This document shows, one piece after another, positions 51,244 through 59,883 of a stretch of DNA of 64,000 nucleotides. Origin of the DNA: UBA2266 sp964406945 (GTDB taxonomy: Bacteria > Planctomycetota > Phycisphaerae > Sedimentisphaerales > Anaerobacaceae); contig CAYOTO010000019.1 in NCBI GenBank assembly GCA_964406945.1, forward strand, positions 1 through 64,000, written 5' to 3'. Position numbers and translations under genes: made by a program. Numbering within the stretch: position 1 is the stretch's first letter; the number at the start of each line of letters is the position of its first letter. The notes below the pieces were generated by a model. It ran no database searches. It was not told where the DNA came from and saw nothing but the letters and a program-made list of their open reading frames with translations.

Positions 51244-52422
51244 TTAATGAGGAATGGAATCTAGCCAATGTGCTGCTATGTGTGCCAGATCCCTGCAGTC
51301 AATATAATCATCGCCTGTAAAATCCTCCGTGCAGTCCGGGCAGGAGCTTTGCCAGCGACCGGCCAGCAGCGTCAGATCGGTTAAATCTACATCGAAATCA
51401 TAGTCAAGATCGCCGGACTGGTTTCTGCTCTGATATAACAGGACTTTGCCGTCCGCCGAGCCGACGAGTATGTCGAAACGGCCGTCGCCTGTCCAGTCGC
51501 AGACGAACGGCCAGGAGCGAACCGATCCTTCGCCCACATCTATGGGCACGCCGTCGGATTCAAGTGGAATCCCTTCTGCGAATATCGGATTATCATCGCT
51601 CCCAATATTTCTGAAAAGCAGCAGTTGACCCTCACCATTGCCGGAGAGAATATCCTTTCGATTATCGCCGTTAAAATCGCCAACGTGTGGGCTGCTTCGA
51701 AAGTCCGGAACGAATAGATCGCCTGCTGCAGCCTGAGCGTACCCGTCGCCGGTCGGTGCGGCGGTCTTGACGAAAACCGGTGGGAAGTTCCCGCCGCAAC
51801 AGTTCATGTACAGATGGAATTTGCCAAAGACAGAGCCGACGACCAGGTCCCGCCCGCCGTCGTTGTTCCAATCTACAAGAAAAGGCGTCGAGCGGGCCCT
51901 TGTTTTGAGCCTTTCTGTCCCGGCCATTACATACTCGCCGCTGTCGAATTCGTATTCTTCCTGTGATCCGAGGCGGAGGTAGACCTTCACAGTTCCGTCA
52001 GCCAGACCTATTAGAAGGTCTCTTTTGGTATCGTCATCCCAGTAAACCGCTCTGGGAAAGCATCCGAAATAGCTGTCTGCCGGCAGTTCGAGGCTTACAA
52101 ATCCTGACTGCTGTTCGTCGAAATTGCGGACGAAGAAGAAATCCCCGAATTCGGGCCTCCGTTTAGTGCCGATGTTCGGGTAAATACGGACTTTGCCAGG
52201 AGGCTCTGGTTCGCTACCCTGTCCGATGATCAAATCTTTGAGTCCGTCTCCGTTAAAATCCAGAAAACTGGGTACGCTGCTGCCCGGGACCTGTATATCT
52301 TTCCCGTTTGCCTGCACAATCTCCATCGGCCCCAGATTTGTGAACGAATCAAAAGCCATGATTTCGTTGGCCGTGCACGTAAACGCAACAAAACCGACAA
52401 GCACCTGTAAGTATGCTCTCAT
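51244..52422 (-). CDS. Secreted FG-GAP repeat protein with C-terminal dockerin-like module
   Basis: A 392-residue exported protein; the signal peptide ends near the M-A in N-E-I-M-A. FG-GAP/VCBS blades fill residues 35-335 (D-F-N-G-D-G-L-K-D-L-I-I-G, D-W-N-N-D-G-G-R-D-L-V-V-G, D-F-N-G-D-N-R-K-D-I, D-W-T-G-D-G-R-F-D-I-L-V-G). The last 50 residues hold two dockerin-like Ca loops (D-L-D-Y-D-F-D-V-D-L-T-D and D-F-T-G-D-D-Y-I-D), each followed by a W-type ending, as in the giant protein at 11761 but at the opposite end. GGAGG lies seven bases before the ATG. No cohesin is seen in this window. Confidence 0.87.
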   Translation of the reverse strand: MRAYLQVLVGFVAFTCTANEIMAFDSFTNLGPMEIVQANGKDIQVPGSSVPSFLDFNGDGLKDLIIGQGSEPEPPGKVRIYPNIGTKRRPEFGDFFFVRNFDEQQSGFVSLELPADSYFGCFPRAVYWDDDTKRDLLIGLADGTVKVYLRLGSQEEYEFDSGEYVMAGTERLKTRARSTPFLVDWNNDGGRDLVVGSVFGKFHLYMNCCGGNFPPVFVKTAAPTGDGYAQAAAGDLFVPDFRSSPHVGDFNGDNRKDILSGNGEGQLLLFRNIGSDDNPIFAEGIPLESDGVPIDVGEGSVRSWPFVCDWTGDGRFDILVGSADGKVLLYQSRNQSGDLDYDFDVDLTDLTLLAGRWQSSCPDCTEDFTGDDYIDCRDLAHIAAHWLDSIPH

Positions 52423-52524
52423 TCCGCCGCCTCCATATCCCGGGTCTCACCGTTCCTTAGCCTTGAAACTGGACACTGATGCTGCATCCCGAAAATACCA
52501 GCCCGGAAACTCCTGAACGTCCGA

Positions 52525-52554
52525 ATTATAGATTACCGCCCCCTGTCGTGTCAA
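52525..52554 (-). promoter_or_regulatory. Perfect-consensus promoter for the FG-GAP dockerin gene
   Basis: Minus strand TTGACA (52554-52549), 18-base spacer, TATAAT (52530-52525). Both hexamers match the sigma70 consensus exactly. The predicted start near 52518 gives a leader of about 95 bases. The rest of 52423-52827 has no supported gene. Confidence 0.75.
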
Positions 52555-52827
52555 GTCAAAATCGCAATAAAATGCCTTCCAGGTCGTCCAATGTGTCTGA
52601 TCGAGGTGTCGGCAAGCCTGCGGCTGATGAAAAACGGTTTAAACGCCGATTATTGCAGTGAACGGCCCATGCGGCTTGCCAATCCGTCGAAAGTGCGGCA
52701 CAACCCGCAGGCGAACAACAGCAACGGTAATTACGTACTTGTGGGTAACCACAGATTTGTGAATGTCGGTACTTCTCATTCAATCACGGCCTGTGGGCCC
52801 TTTTAAATTGGTTCAGAAGCCTGTCTA

Positions 52828-53688
52828 ATGCATCTCAAGGTAAAACAGAACGGACGAGCAGTAAACGAATTCAGATTTGCCGCAGGTCCTATTAACATAG
52901 GCCGCGGACTGGAAAGCCACGTTTTACTCCCGGACGTTCAGGTGTCCCGTCGGCATGCAGTCATTTTCCAGAATAAAGACAAGGATTGGATAATCGAGGA
53001 CCTGCATTCGGCCAATGGCACGGTAGTCAACGGTGAACCCGTTCATAAAAACCGACTCGTCAGCGGTGATCGCATAACCATCGGACCGTTTGTAGTAGAG
53101 GTCGACGCCGAAGACGGCGCCGCAGTGGACGAATCAATTCACCTGGAAGATACCAGCATTGGCCGGAGCGTCGAGTTGCAGGTAATCGCCAGGGATATGC
53201 ATGCCGAACAGGGCCCTGACGTCAGACTTGGGGCAAAAAGGCTTGCCGATTACATAGATGCGACCGAGGCTATATGCAGCGCAAAAGGATTGGATGAGCT
53301 TCTCGGCGTGGTGATCGACGTATTGGTCGAACAGTTCGGCCCGCACAGAATCTGGTGCGCATTGCGAAACGACGCGATAGGCCCCATGACGGTACACGCC
53401 GGGCGTGCTGCAGACGGCGACCCCGTGAAACTCGCAGACATCAAGATTGCCGCCAAAATAGACGAATCCGTGGAGAAGGGCCTGTTCATGCTCATGCCAA
53501 GGCTGGGGGCGACCACACGGGAGAAAGACGTGCGTTCGGCAATGATAGCACCTATAAAGGGTGCCAACGGCTGTTTCGGCGTCATCTACATTGATAATGA
53601 CACCGACGGCGAACCGTACAGTCTAAGTGACCTCGACTATCTCACAATCCTGGCGATACACACCGCAGGCATTCTGCTCAACTTCTAG
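52828..53688 (+). CDS. FHA-GAF domain protein
   Basis: A 286-residue cytoplasmic signalling protein. The N-terminal FHA domain (about 18-95) shows G-R-G-L-E-S-H-V, V-S-R-R-H-A and S-A-N-G-T-V-V-N-G, the phosphothreonine-binding residues. The C-terminal half (about 145-286) is a GAF domain (L-G-V-V-I-D-V-L-V-E-Q-F and the A-P-I-K-G-A-N-G-C-F-G-V-I-Y-I-D core). The FHA part should bind a Thr-phosphorylated partner, and the GAF part may bind a small ligand. No kinase is adjacent. It is divergent from the FG-GAP gene, with no strong Shine-Dalgarno site. Confidence 0.87.
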   Translation: MHLKVKQNGRAVNEFRFAAGPINIGRGLESHVLLPDVQVSRRHAVIFQNKDKDWIIEDLHSANGTVVNGEPVHKNRLVSGDRITIGPFVVEVDAEDGAAVDESIHLEDTSIGRSVELQVIARDMHAEQGPDVRLGAKRLADYIDATEAICSAKGLDELLGVVIDVLVEQFGPHRIWCALRNDAIGPMTVHAGRAADGDPVKLADIKIAAKIDESVEKGLFMLMPRLGATTREKDVRSAMIAPIKGANGCFGVIYIDNDTDGEPYSLSDLDYLTILAIHTAGILLNF

Positions 53689-53745
53689 AGTCAGTTTGCC
53701 TTAACTGTATGCGACACGAGAGCCTGTCAGTTGCAGCATGGCGCC

Positions 53746-55527
53746 TTACCTGACGGGCCCGCCGTCCAGTGCGATTCTGGTCAAATCCCAAGGAAACTGA
53801 TTGGGAGTAAGCTGATCGTAGACAGTTGCTATGACCGTTGCTCGTTCCGGCACCGGGTCCGGCGAGACGCACTTGACCCTGGTCACGTCGCTAATTTGCT
53901 CGGTTGTAAGCATCCGAACATCCAGCGCAGAACCGTCCGGCGCCATGAACCGCACCGACGCGATCTGCTCGGCTCTGACATTAAGCTCGAGTGTAACCCC
54001 GACGGGATTGTTCTGGAACGGATCCTTGATGACAGACGTTATCTGGGCCCCCAGGGCTGATCCTTGGCCGCCCTGCTTCAGGTCCATTATGCCCAGATCT
54101 ACATCGTGCGTTCCGGCGGCGCTGAAGTACTCGATCGTTCCGGAGACCTGTTCGAGCGCCGTGGCTGCCTCGTCGGGCAGTTGCAATTCGATGTCGAACA
54201 CGACCGTCTGACCGTCCGCGGCCAGCTTGGGCGCCCGCACTCTGCGGTCCCACTCGTATTGCGGCAGCAGGTTCTGCCCGTTGTTGGTCGTGGCACGCGA
54301 AACAACTCCGCCGGTCACTTTAACCGCCTTGGACGGCAACTGGGCAACCAGCGACAGAGTGTAACTTTCAGTCCTGCCCAGGGGCAGAATTCCCTGTGCA
54401 AAATCAGCATAGCGGATAAGCCGCACACCGCCAACCCGGACATTACCCCCAGGCTGAACGACCACATCCGCCGGATCCAGCACGGTCGTATCCTCGAACG
54501 GAACAAATTCGTTACTTGCTCCAGTACCGCTACCCTGGCCTGCATTATTGTCGGTCGGAAATTCGAAAGAAGGTTGCTCCGGAACTTCGATATCGTCCAG
54601 GCCCAGTCTCGTGATCATGGCATCGTAATTGGCGGCTGCTTCAGCGACTTCGGCGTCATAATCGAACTGAGGAGCGTCGGCCGCGGCAGTAACCATTACT
54701 GGACCTTTGCTCCCGAAGAGAATTTCGTTCATAGCATCGTCATCGCCACCCTGCAGCGGATCCTGGCCCTTGCGAATCTGCTCCTTGAGATATTGATCGT
54801 CCTGCATCAAGGTCTCTACGGCAGCGACTAATTTCTGGCCGTCAATCTCAATACTCGCTGTATTCTGATCAACTACCGTCATATTCGAGGCTTCGCTGAT
54901 CGGGCCTGGCAAATGAAAGACCGTTTCCGCCTTCATGCTGGAAAACATCCCCTGCATCATCGGTTTCATTGTCGCAAACTGCATTTTCGCCTGTTGGACC
55001 TTCTGATTCAGTTCCGCATCGGTCATTTCCGGGGTGGCTGTTTGAGGTGCGTCTGGGCTGCTCTCTCCGGAGGACAACCGTAATGTGATTTGGTCGCCCT
55101 GTCTTGCGAATTGCAATTCCGCGTTATCGCTCATTCCCTGGGCTTCGAGCTTCACCGCACTGATATCTTTGAAATATGCCGTGCCTTCGAAATGCATCCT
55201 GCCGTCCGGCAGTATCTCGAAAGACACATCTTTCCATGCGTTAACTCCCTGGGCCGTATCCAGTATCTTCTTGACGCTGAGTTTCAAATTCGTTTCCGGG
55301 TCGCCCTGGGCGTTAAGCATGGGTATCGTCTCGGTGGCCTGTGCGCCCGCTTGCCCCTGGGCTTGAACCTGCATCTGGGCCATGCCGAGGGCCTCGGCGC
55401 TGAAAGTAAACTCCTGCACCACTTTTCCCGAGCCGTCGGGGTTCACTGTGTATTCTGAGCGGGTTTCGACGCATCCGGTGATTACTATGGACGCAATTAT
55501 TAGAAGTGCGGTTAAGAGCTTATTCAT
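53746..55527 (-). CDS. Large lipoprotein of unknown function
   Basis: A 593-residue lipoprotein. ATG at 55527 has AGGAGG eight bases upstream; the signal sequence ends in the lipobox V-I-T-G-C. Residues 20-130 resemble a Planctomycete lipoprotein style (E-Y-T-V-N-P-D-G-S-G-K-V-V-Q-E-F-T-F), followed by a Q/A-rich stretch, a central charged region and beta-rich C-terminal half (R-V-G-G-V-R-L-I-R-Y-A-D-F). I recognise no catalytic motif. An in-frame start at 55704 is rejected as it lies upstream of the promoter. It converges on the FHA-GAF gene. Confidence 0.78.
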   Translation of the reverse strand: MNKLLTALLIIASIVITGCVETRSEYTVNPDGSGKVVQEFTFSAEALGMAQMQVQAQGQAGAQATETIPMLNAQGDPETNLKLSVKKILDTAQGVNAWKDVSFEILPDGRMHFEGTAYFKDISAVKLEAQGMSDNAELQFARQGDQITLRLSSGESSPDAPQTATPEMTDAELNQKVQQAKMQFATMKPMMQGMFSSMKAETVFHLPGPISEASNMTVVDQNTASIEIDGQKLVAAVETLMQDDQYLKEQIRKGQDPLQGGDDDAMNEILFGSKGPVMVTAAADAPQFDYDAEVAEAAANYDAMITRLGLDDIEVPEQPSFEFPTDNNAGQGSGTGASNEFVPFEDTTVLDPADVVVQPGGNVRVGGVRLIRYADFAQGILPLGRTESYTLSLVAQLPSKAVKVTGGVVSRATTNNGQNLLPQYEWDRRVRAPKLAADGQTVVFDIELQLPDEAATALEQVSGTIEYFSAAGTHDVDLGIMDLKQGGQGSALGAQITSVIKDPFQNNPVGVTLELNVRAEQIASVRFMAPDGSALDVRMLTTEQISDVTRVKCVSPDPVPERATVIATVYDQLTPNQFPWDLTRIALDGGPVR

Positions 55528-55576
55528 TACACCGGCCTCCTGTTTAAAACATTGATAATGACGGACTAGATACGCC

Positions 55577-55605
55577 ATCATACAAAAATTCCGCCCCCGT
55601 TTCAA
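55577..55605 (-). promoter_or_regulatory. Near-consensus promoter of the large lipoprotein gene
   Basis: Minus strand TTGAAA (55605-55600), 17-base spacer, TATGAT (55582-55577). It predicts a start near 55570, 43 bases before the ATG. Confidence 0.65.
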
Positions 55606-55740
55606 TGATAATATAGGCAAAATAGCCCCTCCGGCCGGTTTACAGGCCGCTGGCTGTGGTCGCCAAACAAGTTGCTGAACATCGGCCCCTCGGCCCGTCC
55701 ACAAGCAATCACCGTCCGCTGCTCTGGCATTCCGATTCTC

Positions 55741-56220
55741 TCAGGTCCGCTGATATGTGCCCATGAGACGCCCTTCGGCGAGAATATGGCCCGTCATCGC
55801 CTGCAGCAAATCGGACTTATGCGTTCCATAGGGCAGATCCAGGTCGGTATCGAGGGCATAGAGCTTAAAGAAATACCGGTGCGTACCGCTGGGCGGGCAG
55901 GGGCCTCCGTAGCCTATTTTGCCGAAATCATTGATTCCCTGCTTTGTGCCGTCGGAAAGTGCATTTTCGGCCGGCACATGCTCCTTTATAGACGTCGTAT
56001 CCGGAGGGATGTTGTACATCACCCAGTGAACCCAGGTACCCATGGGCGCGTCCGGATCGTCCGCTACTAAAGCGAGAGATTTGGCGTTTGCAGGAACGTC
56101 CGACCACTCCAGCGGCGGCGAAACGTCCGCTCCATCACAGGTGTACTTCGATGGTATCATCTGACCGTCTTCGAACGCCGGACTGATCAATTCCATCGTC
56201 TTTACAGCTTGCATCTCCAT
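55741..56220 (-). CDS. YbhB/YbcL family Raf-kinase-inhibitor-like (PEBP) protein
   Basis: A 159-residue PEBP-family protein. Signatures are I-P-S-K-Y-T-C-D-G-A-D-V-S-P-P-L-E-W, the ligand-site stretch A-D-D-P-D-A-P-M-G-T-W-V-H-W and Y-G-G-P-C-P-P-S-G-T-H-R-Y-F-F. Bacterial members bind anions or small molecules; the physiological ligand is unclear. No signal peptide is seen, so it is cytoplasmic. ATG at 56220 has AGGAGG six bases upstream; a longer in-frame start at 56382 is rejected since it overlaps the promoter. Confidence 0.93.
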   Translation of the reverse strand: MEMQAVKTMELISPAFEDGQMIPSKYTCDGADVSPPLEWSDVPANAKSLALVADDPDAPMGTWVHWVMYNIPPDTTSIKEHVPAENALSDGTKQGINDFGKIGYGGPCPPSGTHRYFFKLYALDTDLDLPYGTHKSDLLQAMTGHILAEGRLMGTYQRT

Positions 56221-56532
56221 TGCGTGCCTCCTTTCACAGTAAAACTGCCCTGATCCCGCCGCCGAATTCATCGGCTGAAAACCTCGCAAACGGGCGAAAA
56301 GGGGCGCCTCATGGCACATACCCCCAATATTTCGCTGTAATTCAGCAGACTGTAGTATACGCCGGAACAGCACTTGTGTCAATATTCATGTCAGTTCCGG
56401 TGGAAAAAGCCCGCACGGTTCTTCGGCGAAATATCGCCCTTTTTGGGCCAAAAAGAGGGTTTTACAGGTCCGAGGCGGGCCTGAAGACCCGGAGCAGGCA
56501 AAATGAGTCCGGCAAAAGCCGGCCGCAAGCGG
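56221..56532 (-). other. Leader and promoter region of the PEBP gene
   Basis: No gene is supported here. It contains the promoter annotated at 56354-56382 and an inverted repeat CTTTTTGG-G-CCAAAAAG (56439-56455) between the prepilin-like gene and this promoter, which could be an operator or terminator remnant. Confidence 0.3.
56354..56382 (-). promoter_or_regulatory. Near-consensus promoter of the PEBP gene
   Basis: Minus strand TTGACA (56382-56377), 17-base spacer, TATACT (56359-56354). It predicts a start near 56347 and a leader of about 127 bases, longer than usual here. Confidence 0.65.
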
Positions 56533-57246
56533 CTACAGGTCTTTGAAACGCCACATTTTGACGGTGCAGTCTGCGCTTTTCATGTAGGACACATGCCAGT
56601 CGAGAAACAGGTAGTTAGCCCCCTGCCTGTGGCGTTTAGCAGCAACCCTGCGGCTTCTGTTTGTACTGGTGCTTGTGGAGGTTGGCAGGTGATTCTGATG
56701 CCAGACGTCGCACTTGTTATGGCCCGGTTCTCTTTCTTTTGTAATTATGTCGCGCCATGGGCCGTCTTCGTTGTCCACCAGGTAAATGACATAAGGTTTG
56801 CGGGAGCATTCGGTAAGACGCGTCGGCTTCACTTGTTCAAAGCCGGTCGTATCGGTCTTGCTTCGAAATTCCCAGCCATTAACCACGTAGCAGACGGTCT
56901 GTCTCTTGTCCGGATAGCTGGGGCAGCGGAATATGTCTACCGTGCGATAATCGCCGTTTTTCGGCTTAACTGAGAGGTACGGCATGAACATCTGGAACCA
57001 TGATTCACCGCTGTTTCCGCCAAGGCCCCGGGGTACGTACAAATCGTGCGTCTCGGCATACATACTTCCGGCCAGGCCTATCTGGCGGAGATTGCCGGCG
57101 CATATAACAGCGCGGGCCTGTTCACGGCTCTTGCGCATCACTGGCATCAGAATACCCATAAGCACCGCGATTATCGCGATAACGACAAGCAACTCGATTA
57201 GCGTAAAAGCCGATCCACTACAGCGGCGACACTTTTTGCTGCGCAC
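56533..57246 (-). CDS. Prepilin-like protein with H-X9-D motif
   Basis: A 237-residue type II secretion/prepilin-like protein. GTG at 57246 has GGAGG eight bases upstream; the basic leader K-K-C-R-R-C is followed by A-F-T-L-I-E-L-L-V-V-I-A-I-I-A, with the conserved E18 and a hydrophobic helix. A prepilin peptidase should cut just before F14 (after an Ala rather than the usual Gly). The C-terminus has H-R-Q-G-A-N-Y-L-F-L-D-W-H-V, an H-X9-D motif of the DUF1559 group, but with Trp instead of the usual Gly after D. The function of these abundant planctomycetal pseudopilins is unknown. Confidence 0.83.
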   Translation of the reverse strand: MRSKKCRRCSGSAFTLIELLVVIAIIAVLMGILMPVMRKSREQARAVICAGNLRQIGLAGSMYAETHDLYVPRGLGGNSGESWFQMFMPYLSVKPKNGDYRTVDIFRCPSYPDKRQTVCYVVNGWEFRSKTDTTGFEQVKPTRLTECSRKPYVIYLVDNEDGPWRDIITKEREPGHNKCDVWHQNHLPTSTSTSTNRSRRVAAKRHRQGANYLFLDWHVSYMKSADCTVKMWRFKDL

Positions 57247-57283
57247 TTGGCGATCCTCCAGCAAAATGACCCGGAACGAAGAC

Positions 57284-57292
57284 ATTATAGCA
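57284..57292 (-). promoter_or_regulatory. Extended -10 promoter for the prepilin-like gene
   Basis: Minus strand TGC-TATAAT (57292-57284), an extended -10 element, about 38 bases before the GTG. A TTGGAC lies 19 bases further upstream as a poor -35. It starts right after the terminator of the operon upstream. Confidence 0.6.
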
Positions 57293-57324
57293 TAAAAAAG
57301 CCCGCCGGTCCAAAATTCGCGTCG

Positions 57325-57378
57325 AGTAAAAAGAAGAAAGGCTCCCGCCCCACCGTTAAAGGTGGGATGGGAGCCTTT
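57325..57378 (-). terminator. Strong intrinsic terminator of the sugar operon
   Basis: AAAGGCTCCC (57337-57346) pairs with GGGAGCCTTT (57369-57378); inside, CCCACC pairs with GGTGGG around GTTAAA. On the minus strand the stem is followed by CTTCTTTTTAC. It lies 20 bases after the stop of the phosphomannose-isomerase-like gene. Confidence 0.87.
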
Positions 57379-57398
57379 AAGCACAAAAAACGAGAAAT

Positions 57399-58616
57399 CT
57401 ACAGCTTCAGATCCGGATTGGCCGGTCCGAAGTGTTTGAGCATGACGATCGGGTCGCTCTTCGAGGGATTTGTGATGACCACGCCTTCTTTAGCGGCGGA
57501 TTCGCTGACAAAGAACTCATCATAAGTGAGCTGGCCGTACCGGATCAGGGCCGGCGTCTCGATATCCCACGGACCGCACGTGCCGTGGCCCTGCATTGTT
57601 ATGAATCCGTAAGCCGCACTGTCCTTAATGCTCACGGTCGCACCCGGAAGGACGGTCAGTTCCTTGGCGCTGAATGCATCGGATTTGTAGCAAATCCAGT
57701 TTTCAACGTAACCGTCGGCCTGCATCTGATCGAGCGGCTTTACGGGAACCGGCGCCATGAAGCGGTTTTTCGCGAAATTGGGATCGACGTTCAGATCCCA
57801 GTCGATGACGCTGAGCAGCCAGTCGACATCGCCCTGCTTGTCTTCGGGAGTATCCTTCCACAAAAGCTCCTTGGGCACGACCTGATCGTGCGTAATGTTC
57901 TCGTACATGGCGAATACATCCGAAGCCTTCTGCGGCTCATAAGTGCACAGAGAGCCGGGTGCATGTAAAACGCCTGGCGGAACATCCCAGCCGGTGCCAA
58001 CCTGCAGTCGATACGCAGCCGCAAGAGCGGTTATCGCGTTATCCTTGCCCTCGGCGGCGTCCTTAAGGGCCTGCCGCACCTGATCTTTGGTTACGCCCGG
58101 ATTGAGTCCGAAGAATGTGTACGGGAAATCTCCGCCGTGATTATTGACCTGAGGCGGGAAATAATAAGCTTCGGGCTTGCCGAGCTGGCCGGTAAGTGCA
58201 GCCGCCGAGTCGCCATGGTGGATGTGGTGCGGCAACGCGGCCTTGTTGTCGAAGAACTTCGAATACATCGGCCACCTCTCATGATCCTTCCAGAGCTTAT
58301 CGCCGATTATTTCGCCTTTGAGTTCGGCGATGGCATCCCTCAGCAGCACCTTTTCGGTCTTGTCGCCGTCTTCTGTGACGACAAAACTGAGGCCCTCGTT
58401 GGGAGAAGTAAGCGGGCCGTTATCCGCCGGTGTCGTCGAAGCAAACCAGCGTTCGTCTATGCCGCCCCGCTCGCCGCCCAGTGCGTAATAATCATCGGGG
58501 TGCAGTTTGATTCTTCGACCGGGCACGCAGAACGAACGCGGCACCCAGTTGGGAGCAAGGCGAAGAATACCCTTGCCCTGCTCCAGAGCTTTGGTCGCAA
58601 TATCTTTTGCGGACAT
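57399..58616 (-). CDS. Phosphomannose isomerase-like cupin protein
   Basis: A 405-residue protein resembling class I mannose-6-phosphate isomerases and related cupins. A metal-binding cluster is visible: A-L-P-H-H-I-H-H-G-D followed by P-E-A-Y-Y-F, then the third His in P-P-G-V-L-H-A-P-G-S. A second, C-terminal cupin-like barrel (about 310-395) follows. The true substrate may be another aldose or ketose, since the protein differs from manA. AGGAGG lies four bases before the ATG. Last gene of the operon starting at 62099, together with a dehydrogenase and an epimerase. Confidence 0.68.
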   Translation of the reverse strand: MSAKDIATKALEQGKGILRLAPNWVPRSFCVPGRRIKLHPDDYYALGGERGGIDERWFASTTPADNGPLTSPNEGLSFVVTEDGDKTEKVLLRDAIAELKGEIIGDKLWKDHERWPMYSKFFDNKAALPHHIHHGDSAAALTGQLGKPEAYYFPPQVNNHGGDFPYTFFGLNPGVTKDQVRQALKDAAEGKDNAITALAAAYRLQVGTGWDVPPGVLHAPGSLCTYEPQKASDVFAMYENITHDQVVPKELLWKDTPEDKQGDVDWLLSVIDWDLNVDPNFAKNRFMAPVPVKPLDQMQADGYVENWICYKSDAFSAKELTVLPGATVSIKDSAAYGFITMQGHGTCGPWDIETPALIRYGQLTYDEFFVSESAAKEGVVITNPSKSDPIVMLKHFGPANPDLKL

Positions 58617-58677
58617 ATTGCCTCCTTGGAACTCCGCTCGATGACTAAAACCGGCGGAGATGCGTATTGTATGTTAG

Positions 58678-59823
58678 TTAAGGTTTGGGAATGGTTACCC
58701 ATGATTTCTTCTTTGCCGAGTCGAGCACGGCGTCACATGCGTACTGCACGGCCAGGCCGTCGCGGAAATCGGGACAGGTCTTCTCGCCCTTGGCCAGGCC
58801 TTCCATGAAGTCGGCCAGCGCGTTTATGTGCCAGTGCTCGTATCCGATGCCGCAGCCGGGAACCCACCAGTTCTTCATATACGGGTGCTTCGAGTCCCAC
58901 GTCTGAATAGTGCGCCAGCCTCTGGTGCTGACCGGATCGTTATGGTCGAAGTATTCCAGTTCGTGTGCGGTTTCCAGGTCGAAGGCCACCGACCCGTATT
59001 CACCGTTAACTTCGAATGTATTCTGATTCTTGCGGCCGCAGGCGTAACGCGTGGACTCGAAAGTACCTAACGCGCCGTTCTCAAATCGGGCAAGGAATGC
59101 ACAGGCGTCGTCGATGGTTACCGGCATTACATCGTCACCCTTCCCGGCCATTTTGCGCTCTTTGATGAAGGTTTCCGTCATTGCCGAGACCGAATCGAGC
59201 GGCCCTATGAACCACGTGGCCATGTCGATCGAGTGCGCCAGCAGATCGCCGGTAACACCGCTTCCGGCCACCTTCGCATCCAGACGCCACAGAGCGTCGC
59301 CGCCTTGAGGCACGTCCGGACTTATTGTATAGTCCTGCAGGTACTTGGCGCGATAGTGAAAAATTCGCCCGAGCTTGCCTTCATCGATTATTTGCTTGGC
59401 CAGTGCAGCGGCCGGTACTCTGCGGTAGTTGAACCAGATCATATTCGGCTTGCCGGTCTTCTCCACCGCCTCGTACATCTCCTTGCCCTCTTCGCTGTTC
59501 ATCGCCAGCGGCTTTTCCAGGGCGATGATCTTGTTCGCCGCGGCGCAGGCCATGACGATCTCGTGGTGAGAATTGTTGGGCGTGCAGATGTCCACTATGT
59601 CAACGTCGTCGCGTTCGATCATTTTACGCCAGTCGGTCTCGGTCTCTTCCCAGCCCCAGTTGGCGGCGAATGCTTTGACCTTGTCTTCGTTGCTGTCGCA
59701 GACGACCTTCATCACGGGCTCTACATCGAGGTCGAAGAACTTGGCGACCTTCATGTATGCGTTCGAATGGGCTCTGCCCATAAATCCGCATCCGATAAGC
59801 CCTACGTTGAGTTTCTTCTTCAT
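58678..59823 (-). CDS. Gfo/Idh/MocA family oxidoreductase
   Basis: A 381-residue NAD(P)-dependent sugar or cyclitol dehydrogenase. The Rossmann motif [13 protein letters not shown] is at the N-terminus, E-K-P-L-A near residue 100 carries the catalytic-type Lys, and the C-terminal alpha/beta domain contains [13 protein letters not shown] at 59823 has AGGAG nine bases upstream; a GTG nine bases earlier (59832) overlaps the Shine-Dalgarno site and is rejected. It acts with the neighbouring isomerase in a sugar pathway; the exact substrate is unknown. Confidence 0.92.
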   Translation of the reverse strand: MKKKLNVGLIGCGFMGRAHSNAYMKVAKFFDLDVEPVMKVVCDSNEDKVKAFAANWGWEETETDWRKMIERDDVDIVDICTPNNSHHEIVMACAAANKIIALEKPLAMNSEEGKEMYEAVEKTGKPNMIWFNYRRVPAAALAKQIIDEGKLGRIFHYRAKYLQDYTISPDVPQGGDALWRLDAKVAGSGVTGDLLAHSIDMATWFIGPLDSVSAMTETFIKERKMAGKGDDVMPVTIDDACAFLARFENGALGTFESTRYACGRKNQNTFEVNGEYGSVAFDLETAHELEYFDHNDPVSTRGWRTIQTWDSKHPYMKNWWVPGCGIGYEHWHINALADFMEGLAKGEKTCPDFRDGLAVQYACDAVLDSAKKKSWVTIPKP

Positions 59824-59883
59824 AAAAACCACTCCTGTCTAGTTTTGGCGATTGTCGCGATTGCCTGTGAACGACTACGTCAA

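Noticed and set aside
52591..52806. Possible small gene of 71 residues just before the FHA-GAF gene
   Set aside because: No Shine-Dalgarno sequence, no hydrophobic or Cys pattern and no family resemblance. The promoter of the divergent FG-GAP gene lies next to it.
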